From contig JAACJM010000067.1 in NCBI GenBank assembly GCA_013368315.1, positions 186,001-250,000 of the forward strand: DNA of 64,000 nt, written 5' to 3'. Position 1 is the stretch's first letter; every line of letters begins with the position of its first letter. This DNA is from Tetrapyrgos nigripes (taxonomy: Eukaryota > Basidiomycota > Agaricomycetes > Agaricales > Campanellaceae). The notes under the pieces are model-generated. The model had not been told where the DNA came from and made no database searches. It worked only from the letters and a program-made list of their open reading frames with translations. Both the position numbers and the translations under genes were made by a program. This document shows positions 44,331-54,666 of this stretch, one piece after another.

Positions 44331-44773
44331 ATGCGGGTGTTGTACTGTAGAAAGAAACGAAGGAATAGAGAAATAGCACTCACATCATACTACATCCTTT
44401 CTCTCAAAGTCGTCCGTGTTTCGGAGGTGGTGTGGAAGAACAACGAGTTGTGAGATGGAGATAGGAGAAGGTGTTAGGATGAGCGTTGTGGGCGTATACT
44501 CACCGACTGGATCTTCTTCACCCAAATGTGCACTCCGAGGCGTCCTATCAAGAGCAAATCACAGGGGATGGTAGTGATCCATTTTGTGGCCTCGTCATGG
44601 AAGCAAGCCTACGGGTCACACAATAATTACTAGACGCGTCGCGTTTGCTCTTACTATCTCCCACTGCCAGCTGCCTACATCAACTCCAAACCATATACAT
44701 AGTTCAGCTACAGGCCGCTACCCCTAAATCTACACAGCGAAGGCCAGTCCTTCCCGGGCTTGTTCCGAACCTA
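44331..44773. other. Spacer before the PDS5 fragment
   Basis: Nothing recognisable on either strand. Confidence 0.35.
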
Positions 44774-45717
44774 GTCTACCGGGCGACATTCTCAAACCGC
44801 ATCCAAACGCTGATGTTGCCAATAAGGTGGGTGTTTATGATGCCTTCGTTGTGTCTTGGTTCTAACTCGGCGTGTATAGATTTTGAAACAAACGTATCTC
44901 CCAGCTGAAGCCGCTTCTTGGCTGGAGCCGTTACTCAGCCCCGTCAAGGTGAGTGTCTCTTGGAGAAGTTTTACTGACTTGTGTGCAGGAAAAGAAGGAA
45001 CGGAAAGTAACAACCAAGCGGAAGGCTGCAACAGTCAATACGAATGGACATGCAAAATGAGTTGCTTCTGCTGCTTCTGTTGCTCGGTCACTGAGCCCTG
45101 CCTCCGTAGACGTCCACGTAAGAAAAAAAGGCAATCTGGCAACGTTGACGATGAAGACTCTGGTCAAGAGACTTTTGACGTAGACATGACCGAAGCTAAT
45201 CCACACACTTCTTCGGCCGGTGAAGAAGATGACCCACCTGGTGGAAAAAATCGGGCTCGTAACCAGGCTCAGGTATGTTCACAATTCATACTGTTTGTTG
45301 TGTCTCCTAACGTTTATCTACTCCTTCCACTACAGGCTCAAGCGAAACGCCATGAAGCCAGAGCAAAGAGAGCAGAAACACCGGCTTCTAGCGATGCGTG
45401 ATTGATATCTCTTGAATGATTTAGTCCACGTCTTATACCTCCCCGTTCTCATGTTCTCGTTATGATTATCTTTCTCTCTCTTATTCTATGCTTTGCTTTC
45501 GATGAATTGCTGCATTTCTAGTGTAATTTATCTGTTGTTCACATTGTACTGTATCCATAACATTACAATTACAAGTCTACTGAGATACCTGGCTTGTTAA
45601 GCGTGGCTCACTGCCAGTAAAACCCTCTGCAAGAGGAGGAAACCTGGTCCCACTGTGGAACAGCCGGGGTCCCGCGCTACGTGTCTGCTGAAAAGTTTAG
45701 GCCTGAACCGTGTACTT
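44774..45717 (+). pseudogene. Duplicated 3' end of PDS5 (fragment)
   Basis: Direct, near-identical copy of 29495-30462: the last four exons of PDS5 (AEAASWLEPLLSPVK to ETPASSDA, stop at about 45401) and ~315 bp of 3' flank. A 9-bp deletion just after the splice donor at about 44948 and a few substitutions (for example Ser to Phe before DVDMTE) separate the copies. No upstream exons or promoter. It cannot make PDS5. The high identity makes it a recent event. Confidence 0.85.
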
Positions 45718-46160
45718 AGAAGCCGGTACCGAACAGTTGACAGCGCATTTAGCGCTCGCCACCCACTCTCTTTCCTTTGGGCCTCGCCATTCCCACACGC
45801 AGTGGTGGCCCACATCTCTTTCATCATTAATCCTGTTCAAATTTGCAGGATATTATTGCCACTCATATCAATCTGCACAAAGTCATTGGGTACGTGCTAC
45901 TCACTACTTAATTACTTAGACGCTCCGAGTTTTATATTGCTGATGCGCATCGACCATCGTTCATCGTCGGGAAACAGTCTATGTATCTCTTGGTAGGACC
46001 AAACTGATATATACTGTTGTCACCCCATATGCATACATACGTACAATCTGTATTGTCCAATCTTTTCGACTTGCGTCAGTTTCCTATCATGTACAACGGA
46101 AGCCTCGAACACCGCTCCCAACTCCACGGGTGTGTTTGTTACCCAATTGTTACCTAAAGC
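45718..46160. other. Spacer, including the 3' flank of the MFS gene
   Basis: No gene seen. 46085-46160 is shared with the fragment at 6771-6845. Confidence 0.45.
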
Positions 46161-48072
46161 TCAAAATTTTCCCCATATCTTTCCGTTCATTAGAAGCTGC
46201 CGCGACCAAATCAGCTGCAGTGTTGCCAATACTATGACACTCCCTGTTCCACGGTCAGTGTGTACAATGTCTCAGAAAATGAACACCTGGTCTCTCACCA
46301 GCGTAATACCCAGCAGCGGGAAATCCCCCAGACGAACGCTCAATCGCGCCGCTTATGGGTGGGCCGACCAGAGCACCAACTCCGAGAATGGTCATGGCAA
46401 AGCCAACTCGATGTCCCACATCTGCAGTATCACTCATGGCAAAGATGGCGTTGACCCAGATGGATATGTAGCCACCTGTAGCGAAGCTGCCGGGTGCTGA
46501 GTCATGGCTTCCTTGCTCGGGTTGGGGAAACGTACATACCCATAGATGATAGCGACAATGACTAAGGAGGCAATGTTCCGCGCGAAAGGCCAAGCGTAGG
46601 TCATCACTGCTGAGAGAAGGGTGAAGGGTATGATGATGTTCAGTGGACCTGCATCATGATGATTAGTATAGTCGAAGCCTTCAATGCCTAGGACAAACCA
46701 ACCCCAACGGTCGGATAGGTATCCCGTCAGAGGACGAGCAAACCCCGAGGAACCATTGGCTATGGCGGTGAGATAGATAGCAAAGCCAGGGGAAACACCA
46801 TAGAAGACAGCACTGCTGTTGATGAAGGTCAAAGCTAGAGTAGACACCAATGAGTAAGACAGAACAGGATAGATGAGAGACGTACCTGTGTACATTCCAA
46901 GAAAGGCTGTAAAACCAGCAATACAGTAAACATTGTAGGGCATTGAGGCAAAAATTTCTCGACGAAGCATTCCATGCAGTCCAGCATTTGAAGGAGGCAA
47001 ACGGCGTTTTAAGGACTAGAGGACTCATTAAGGTATGTCTGCGATAAACCACTGGTATGCTCACCAAGTTTGCCATTCCAAGGGTAGCCGTCAGGACGAA
47101 ACCCAGAGTTCTAAAGTAGCGTCAGCGATTACGAATGAGATACGACATAAAATGTACCTCATACACCAGGGAAATCCTACATTTTGAAGAAGGGAACGAA
47201 TGACCACAGGGAAAAAGATTCCACCAATTGCAGCACCGGACGTGACAAATCCCATTGCGAGACCACGTCGTTTCTTGAACCAGTGAGCAATTACAGCAAT
47301 GGTCGTTGAATAGATACCACCACATCCAAGCTGTACACTGTTGTCAGTCACAAGCAGGACAGGGTCAGCAAAGATAGTACAAACCCCTACAGCAATGCCC
47401 TGGCACAAAAGGAATTGCCAGTATGTCTTGCATTCTGGTATCAAGAACGTTGCGACGACGATCAATATACTTGAAGAGGATATGATAATACGAAAGTATC
47501 CGATGTCAAACAGACGCCCAGCAAACAGGCCTGGAAGGAATATCAGCGCAAACTGGATGGAACCAATCCACGCTCTGTACAATGGTGTAAGACACTTTCT
47601 CGGGAAAGAAATTGATGCAAACAAACATAGTGGAGGGAGACAAAGTCGATAGCATGTTCTGTTGATAGTATTCTTGGAAAGTCTGAGCTCGGTGTCAGCC
47701 TGGATCATTTTCTCGACCGTGAAATGAAACCTTACACCCCATGAGTTAACAAAGCCGAACCTGTGAGACGTTGACTGAGTAGAAAAGCGTTAAAGCCAGA
47801 TGTAACACGCACGTTGAAAAAGTGCTGCACATTGCCTAGATCCAGCCGCATGTCAGGATAGAATAGTTATGAGCAAGGGAGAGGGGTACTCCAAATACAA
47901 TCAGCCAAGCACGAAAACCACCATCAGGGAAGTCTGAATACTGTTGCCTATCCTCCGACGTCTTTCCACTGCCAACTCCCGAAGCCTTCTCTGTGGATTC
48001 AGACTGAGGGATGACGGAGTGTGTGTTCGCATTGTCGTCAATGGACGGTAGTAGAGACGGTGAAGTGGACAT
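46161..48072 (-). CDS. MFS transporter, monocarboxylate-porter-like
   Basis: Fungal MCT/MCH-like member of the major facilitator superfamily; plasma-membrane proteins proposed to move monocarboxylates, riboflavin or related solutes by H+ symport. Start at 48072, with a soluble Ser-rich N-terminus, then DGGFRAWLIVFG, the typical entry to TM1. Short exons splice to a stretch reading STFGFVNSWGTFQEYYQQN, then IAWIGSIQFALIFLPGLFAG, RRGLAMGFVTSGAAIGGIFF, and the C-terminal TMs ending LLMNGKIWGKF at 46161. About ten introns; in every exon I checked the frame is open, and the expected twelve TM segments are accounted for. Substrate unknown. Its 3' end, and a little DNA from upstream of the gene, exist as an inverted, internally deleted copy at 6.36-6.85 kb. 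Confidence 0.8.
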
Positions 48073-48621
48073 GATGGGTCAAGGAAATCAGACACCACAC
48101 TTGGTACAAATCCAACCACAGCAATGGTCAAACAAGAGTCTGGCAGTGGGAAGATGGTCCAAATATACCTTGCTCTAGAATGACCTCGAGCTTCCAAGAA
48201 TCCGAAGATGCACGCCGCGTGCTCGAGCACAACCTCGCCGCTCGGTGAATCATCGCCGATCAGACGGTTGAACAGAAGGGTCTTTCCCAATGTGTAGAGC
48301 CATCAGATCCTGATCCGAGAAGCTCGATTTGCGAAATCATACTTACTGTGGCGGCTTAACCTAGAGTAAAAAAAGTCAAGGTTGAGAGCGTTGAGGGTCA
48401 AGGACGATTATTATTCTCACGCTACTGTTTTGTACATGACCGGTATCCTGAAGAGCTTTCTCAAAGCATCCATCCAGAATATCATTCGCCGCATAGGATC
48501 CAAAGCGCCAATATCAGCGATGCCTGCAGGTCCACCGTGACGGTCACGGCGTAAACACATAAAACACCACCATCTCAACTTGTACAAGTCCAAAAAACAA
48601 CACCCAAGTTGACCTTCGGCG
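48073..48621. other. Upstream region of the two MFS sequences
   Basis: Shared 5' region between the divergent MFS gene and the MFS fragment. The stretch 48470-48530 is also found, shortened, at 6357-6392. An open minus-strand frame at 48190-48290 has no recognised homology. Confidence 0.4.
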
Positions 48622-48968
48622 ATGTCTCCTGGCAAAGTTGAAGTTGAAGCTCTACGCAAGCGCATCCTGCGGAAATTGGATTATCGGATTCTTCCTTTGT
48701 TGACCTTGGTGAGTCTGATGTGGTTTCCATCGATGGTCAGTGATACATAATACTCTCCAGCTATGGCTTGTCAACTTTTTGGACCGCACCATCGTTGGTA
48801 ACGCGAGGCAAGCATCACGTCAAGTTGGCCAGAAACACAACCTGACTCTTTCTCTCAGAGTTCTGGGTTTGGAGCACGACTTACATCTGCACGGGAGCCA
48901 ATTCAACGTTGCCCTGGTCGGTCAGTATCTCTTAATGACTCAGGCTCAGGCTGCGACTCCAGCTGGTT
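48622..48968 (+). pseudogene. Truncated allantoate-permease-type (DAL5/ACS) MFS transporter, N-terminus only
   Basis: Starts MSPGKVEVEALRKRILRKLD, a typical anion:cation symporter N-terminus, and splices (intron 48709-48760) to LWLVNFLDRTIVGNAR, the signature of TM1 in this family. After an apparent GC-AG intron (about 48808-48858) the reading is VLGLEHDLHLHGSQFNVAL, as expected before TM2. The remaining ten TM segments are missing: the next sequence belongs to an unrelated membrane protein. It is therefore a 5' fragment cut by rearrangement. Members of this family carry allantoate, nicotinate, pantothenate or similar anions. Confidence 0.7.
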
Positions 48969-48970
48969 GA

Positions 48971-49441
48971 ATGAACCTCGCCACAGGCTTTTTCGCATCG
49001 TACGTTTACAATACTTATCTGTACGCTTCAAGTTGGCATGAACTGATTGCCTTAACTTTAGCTATCTGTTCGTCGATATTCGTGAGTTCTCTAATATTCA
49101 TAGATTATCACCCCTTCCCCGACAACTCGAAATGGCTCCCGCGCTACATTGGACTGTTGGACAGTGCAATGAGAGTCCTCGTCAAATTTATCCAACTAAC
49201 CGTTGAAACTGGACTGATCATATATTGGATCTATCATCTTATCTTCTTTCTCGCTTTCAAGGAAGACGTGTACAACTACTATCACCTAGTTCCCGCTACG
49301 GCCCCCGGCTTGTCAAAGCTTTACAGCGATAGTTTGATGATGGTGCGTCACTGCCAGCGATCTTTCGCCACAGTTTTTGTCAAGCCTGGAACTGATGATC
49401 ATTCCGCCGTTAGCTTCTCAACGCAAGGATTCGTATCTTGA
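48971..49441 (+). pseudogene. DUF6534-like basidiomycete membrane protein, C-terminal part
   Basis: An open 156-codon frame with two or three hydrophobic helices (LIALTLAICSSIFVSSLIFI; LIIYWIYHLIFFLAF). The pattern TVETGLI, a helix, then LSKLYSDSLM resembles the C-terminal DUF6534 domain common in Agaricomycete multi-span membrane proteins of unknown function. The N-terminal helices are missing and it directly follows the truncated MFS gene, so I read it as a rearranged 3' part. A self-standing small gene is possible but less likely. Confidence 0.45.
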
Positions 49442-49459
49442 ATGGACTTCACGTCAGTT

Positions 49460-51060
49460 TCACTACGAATGACGAAACGCTATGACGGAGGATGAATGAT
49501 GAATGATAGCTGATAGCTGAGAAGTGGGGGTAACAGATATCTGTCATCTGTAAAGATGGCCGGGCCGAGGGAGAAGCCAAGAATGTAGAATGTAGAAGAT
49601 AGAAGATACGGGGGACGAGAAGATACGGGGGACGAGAAGATACAGGGGAAGGTGACGATGGGGATGACGATGTAGAATGTGTAGACGTCTGACGAAGGAA
49701 TCCAAACTCAATTCGCCAAAGGCTAAAGCTAGGTCTCACGGCCCCCAAGGCCCCCCATTGTCCGTAACAGCGACTGTTTATGAATCTGATGATGCACCCG
49801 GTAGGTCTGGGTCCAAGTCATTTTCATTTTCATTTTCATTTTCATCCTCTGCGTTCCGTTTGTTTCCCATCTGCAATTTACGTCTGGACTCTGCGTTGTC
49901 GGTGCACATGCTACTCCCCCCACTCATATCGATGTCGACGTCCCCACGGACCACCATCGCTATCATGTTGCGTCTCCAATCCCCCCGTCCCCCCACCGGT
50001 AAATCTGTCTGTCCCCCCACCACTCATATCGACTATCGACGTTCCCACGGGCCACCACCACCACCGCCATCGCCATCACCATTGCGAACCCCATCCCCCA
50101 CTGGTAAATCTGTCCCCCTCCCCTCCCCCTCCCGCCTCCCCACAAACCTAAGCCTCTTCTATCGTCTTAGAGGATTTCGAGCCAAGTCCCTCCCCCTCTT
50201 CACCCCTCCATCTCTGTCTCTGTCTCATCTCTCTCTTCAGAATCATGTCTACCCTCTGCTACCGCTACCGCTGCTGATGGCTGATGCTGACTGACTGACG
50301 TCGTCGTCGTCGTTGTCGAACCCGAACCCGAACTAGCCAAACACTCTCAATGGCATCGCCGTCAGACAACGACAACGCCAGTGGATCCCAGAGAATGTCA
50401 CGGTTGCGGTTGGAATGGGTGAAGGACGGAAAATACGGACAGTGCGCTTTACGCATACCACCTTCAACGAGATGAACGACTGTGTTCTTGGAGTTGGTGT
50501 GCCTCTCTTGAGCATACTTGCCTATGGGATTAGACTGACTCGACGACGACGCAGACGAAGACCTGTTTGACGAAGCCGACTCCGACTGGAAAGAAGCTGG
50601 ATGAGAGGCCCAGGGAAGAAAAAGATCAAGGCGAAGACGCAAGACACAGAGGTCTCGGAAATGTGTGTACGTGTACGATGGCTGGTAGCCGCTAAAGGAG
50701 CTTGTGTAACGTGTTGCAATCCAGGTTTTATGTATGGGCCCATAACTCGATAACTCGTGGACCCAAAGAGACGTTTAGATATGTAGGACGATGGTGAGTC
50801 GTGACGTTGAAGAAGGCGAGCATGATGATGACAGCAACAACAATGAAGAACCCAAAGTGGGCGTTGTAGATAGATGTCCTATATAATCGTGTGACATGAC
50901 GTTGACGACGTAGCAGTTCTGTTGGTTGGGGAGAGGGGAAGAGAAGAGCCGGTATTGGTGAGCGGAGCGGGGAAGATGGGTCGGAGAAAGAAGGACTGTT
51001 TGAAGAAGAGAGTTTTGACTTTTGAGCGGTGGTCATTTTGAGTATATACTAGTATAGTGT
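49460..51060. repeat. Dispersed repeat family, second well-preserved copy
   Basis: Direct-orientation relative of 42.5-44.3 kb: shared CCCATCTGCAATTTACGTCT, the ATACGGACAGTGCGCTT block at 50431-50447, and the CGTGACGTTGAAGAAGGCGA motif at 50797. The minus strand again reads YAQERHTNSKNTVVHLVEGG in frame. Embedded low complexity: TTTTCA tandem (49818-49845), CCACCG/CCATCG tracts, and GATACGGGGGACGAGAA tandem at 49605-49640. Confidence 0.6.
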
Positions 51061-51446
51061 TAGTGTAAGTAGTACTAGTACGCAACTGAGCCCCAAAATA
51101 GTGTAAGTAAGTGCTCATATCCCCGGACAGGGCGGTGGGCTTATAGTATAAGCGGCGGGAGCGGGGGGTCCGAATTAACATGCAAATGATGCCATCAATC
51201 TTTGATCGGAACGGCGGCGTGCACTTCCAAATGTGGAAGTGCGCGCCTCTTCTCACTCGTAGGCCACTTTCAGCGAGCTCTGGCGATGATTTTTGTGACT
51301 ACTACATACATACTCGTGAAAGTGTGTAAAATTCTATGTAGTTTGGTTCTACTATTGTTCTACTATGTAGTTATTCCATTTAACGCTCCTTCCATAGAGC
51401 CCTCTCTGTTTTCCTACGTGTATGACGTGCTCCACTGTTGAGTATA
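51061..51446. other. Spacer with a near-perfect 32-bp palindrome
   Basis: At 51216-51247 two 14-nt arms (GGCGTGCACTTCCA and its complement, one mismatch) flank AATG. It lies between the dispersed repeat and the 3' end of the Cys/His-rich gene and could be a transposon relic or a transcription end structure. Otherwise unremarkable. Confidence 0.55.
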
Positions 51447-53690
51447 TTAAGTATTCTCATCAAATTTTACTCCCACTTCTTTGTATTCTGACTGATCCTC
51501 GTCAGCGCTAGCAACATCAAAAGCGGAGTCAGCACCATGTTCACTAATTATTGGTGAGCTTTCACCATTGTCCTCACTCTGGAATGGTGTGGGTAGAAAG
51601 GTATAGTCTCTCCAGTCACCCCAAAGAGGAGAGTTACTCTGTTCGTTGTTAGCATACCTATTGAATTCAAGCCAATGAGATTGAATAGAGAGTTATCTCA
51701 CCATAATTCATGATCATCAGATAACTCAAGATCTTGGGATAGTTCGCTGAATGAACTGGTTAAAGCAACTTGATCTAAGCAAATCATGAAGGCGTGAGTG
51801 ATATCTACATTGAGAAGCTATCTGAAAAGTTCCGGAACCATACCTTGGACAGTTCATATAGTGGCTTCAGAAAGATAATATGGATTATTTTCTGATATCA
51901 TTGGCTCTGCAGCCGCATCTCTCAGCCTTTTAGAGGCGAAAAAAGTCATGAATTGAACTTCACCTCCCACAAATGAATATGCATTGAGTGGCTCGATCTG
52001 TTGTACATCAGATAGAAATGACTGTATCACAAAAGTTCAAATCACTTTAAATTAGTAGCAACCAACGGGTCTTGTAACACGCACCTGGATGGGTGATATA
52101 TGAGTTGAACATATTTGTGGTTTGGACTCCTTCGAAATTGGAGTTATTGAACGAAATAGCTTGTTTCTCTGCGTCAAATATCTCGGTATCTGTGACTCCA
52201 AGCTCGCTATTGGACGTGCCTACAGTGCTCATATCCATGCTGAATTCCGCACTATGGTTTGATGGAGGCTCTGTCAATCGACGTGATCAACTACGTTTGA
52301 AGGGAAATAGAAATGAAAACTGTGCGGCGTACCTATTGGGTCACTTGCTTCGATAGGAGACTTGGACCTTCGTGACTGACGTCCCTGAATCCTGACCCCC
52401 TTTAAGCTCGCAGACTCTTTAAACATCTCTATCTCAAGCTTCAGCTCTTTTTGCTCCTTGAAAAGTTTGCTCCTCAGTGCAGATTCGCATTTGATGGTCT
52501 CAGACAGCTGTGTAATTTGATCCTGTTGATCAGTGGTGCGTTCAGCTTGAGAAGCAGAATTAATCAATCGACGAATGCGCTGGTGATCTTCATGTACTGG
52601 TTTGACATTGAGATATATGGGATGATTGTGGGGAGATCGGGGAAGGACAAAGGCAAAACGAATTGATTCAAGAACAAACACGATCAACCTGGCTGGGCAT
52701 GGTCTCTCTATCATGTTTCCCTTGCAAGAAATGCCATCACGGACATGAGAGAAAGCTATAAAAAAGATGATTTAGATAAATAAATGTATTGAGACAAATT
52801 CTGTGTACGCAGCACTACTTACGACAAGTGTTCACGCGCTGACGAGGATGATTGACGAAACTACAGCTGCCGTTCAATGCTTCCAGATCTGAACTCGTCA
52901 ACTTGCCTCCGTTCTGCATCATTGCCATAAAGACATGTGGATCAATCCCTGGCTAAAGAGGCAGCCACAGGTGTCCATAGTACTCCTTCTTTGACCATTT
53001 ACTACATCCAATAAAATACTCGTTCGCCTGCTCATGAGCCTTGCCCTTCCCACCATTGTCTACCGCCTGTAAATGTCACGTATCAAAATCAGATCTTAAA
53101 CAGAATTCTAAATGACTCACTGGTTTCGCTATCCTGACGTCGGCCTTACCATCACAATTCTCGAGCTTGCATTTGATATCTTTAATACGATTATAGAATC
53201 TGAAACAAATTCAATAGATTGAGCATAAATTAATCATTAAGTTCAACTCACCAAACATATGTGGCTGCGACAGAATTAGCCTCGATCTCTCTTGTATCAA
53301 GCTCCTTGCTCCAGATATCCTGAGCCTGAGCTTGATCTGGCTCATATCGCTCAAGGCCATTCAATGACGTGGGATCAAAGAACTCGCAATGGCGGATACC
53401 ATTACAAGTGAGATTTGCTCTACGGCACGGAGTTCCATCCTTGGGCTCATCCTCTGAAGGAACCAACCCAAAGACATGGCTGTCAGCGCGGTGCTTATGG
53501 CCTGTAGATCCACCCCAGGAGTCCTGATCCTATCACAGTGCGAATTCAGTGAAAAAATAAAAGCTAGAGTCATACCTGTTTCCGGATGTATGCATCCAAA
53601 GACATTTTGCTACCAGTGCCGGTCCTCTCTCTCGGAACTCCGTCATTTGTCAGTTCAATTCGATAGATGACATGGTTGCAGGGCACACTC
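51447..53690 (-). pseudogene. Cys/His-rich hypothetical protein of basidiomycetes, probably decayed
   Basis: Exons read from about 53690 downward: VPCNHVIYRIELTNDG, then GHKHRADSHVFGL, CNGIRHCEFFDPT, KCKLENCDGKADVRI, EYFIGCSKWSKKEYYGHLWL, CPFSHVRDGISCKGN, a segment ending PRSPHNHPIYLNVKP, a coiled-coil-prone stretch (~52480-52560), and an acidic tail to 51447. Regularly spaced Cys and His suggest zinc binding. I know this pattern only from uncharacterised Agaricomycete proteins often near repeats. Two in-frame stops (52953-52955 between WLPL and PGID; 51854-51856 after YYLSEATI) and no clear start codon suggest decay. A Ser/Asp/Glu-rich C-terminal exon (51447-51640) remains open. Function unknown. 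Confidence 0.55.
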
Positions 53691-54240
53691 TAGGTTGTTG
53701 GAACCTTATGCTGTTATAAAGAGGAAAAAATTCAGCCAACCTGACCCAAACAAAATCAACTCCGACTTATAGATTTCTGTCTCTGCCGACTTCACCCCCT
53801 ACTAATCCCTCTCCAACTTAGGCTTTTTGAGCTCTTCTGACTTCATTTCCCCTGTGCTCACACACTTCTCGTGAGCTCTCTGACCAGAAAGATCTCAGAT
53901 TCACTAAAATCTGAACAGAAGTCATTAAAAGTCAAGCAGAAGCTGAAAGAAGTGACACTTCTCGTAAAAATTCTGCCTGATTTTGGTGACTTGTGCTTGA
54001 TTTTTGTTGAATTTTTTCCAGTTTCTCGAGGAGTTGGTGCCTCAAATAGCATGAAGTCTGAAAAGATAGCATAAATTCGGAAAATTTTTGGGAAAAAATG
54101 TAAAGTCGGAAAAGAAATTGTGAGTTTGATAGGGAAAGTATGAATTTGGGGGAGCAACAGACCTTGGAGGGGGATCAAAAGCCTGAGTTAGAGAGGGATT
54201 AGTAGGTGGTGAAGCCAGCAGAGAGTCAATTTCATTGAAT
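53691..54240. other. Intergenic
   Basis: No coding call. A/T-rich, with TGAAAAAGT/TCTGAA-like repeats between 53880 and 54110. Confidence 0.4.
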
Positions 54241-54666
54241 TCAGGTCAGCTGAATTTTTTCCCATTTATCACAGCATAGAACCTTGTCCAAATCAATAAT
54301 CTCATTGACAGTTTCTTGCTTGGTGATCTTGATGGCAGTATGTGGCTTCTTCGATTTTTTCGATGGGATATGTGGCACAAGATTGGAAATTTCAATATCA
54401 GGAGATGGAGGATGCTTATTTCCAATAGTCTGTGATGGAACTGAGGCTGAAAAAGCATTGACATCAATAATATCAGGTGTGGCACAGCTGGGATCTGTAA
54501 AATCTGCAAATACAGCCTCTAGTTCAAGAGCAAGAGCCTCCCCTTCAGCTGCAGACAGCAGAATGAAATCAGATTCAGATTCCAGAAGGTTGTGGCCAGA
54601 CACAGGAAAGAACAGTGATGAAGTGGGATTGGCACCACTCAAGGCTGAAGCAGGACGGGAAGGCAT
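54241..54666 (-). CDS. Hypothetical protein, 141 codons
   Basis: Open frame from 54666 to 54241, Ser/Pro/acidic in the first two thirds and Lys-rich near the end (HIPSKKSKKPHTAIKITKQE). No recognised domain; the composition suggests a disordered, possibly nuclear, region. The opposite strand is also open (54284-54832) over the same bases, so either could be spurious. It could be one exon of a larger, perhaps transposon-derived, gene. Confidence 0.25.
   Translation of the reverse strand: MPSRPASALSGANPTSSLFFPVSGHNLLESESDFILLSAAEGEALALELEAVFADFTDPSCATPDIIDVNAFSASVPSQTIGNKHPPSPDIEISNLVPHIPSKKSKKPHTAIKITKQETVNEIIDLDKVLCCDKWEKIQLT

Noticed and set aside
47901..48290. 129-codon minus-strand frame starting MGKTLLFNRLIGDD
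   Set aside because: Overlaps the first exon of the MFS transporter in another frame; the N-terminal part looks protein-like but no family could be named.
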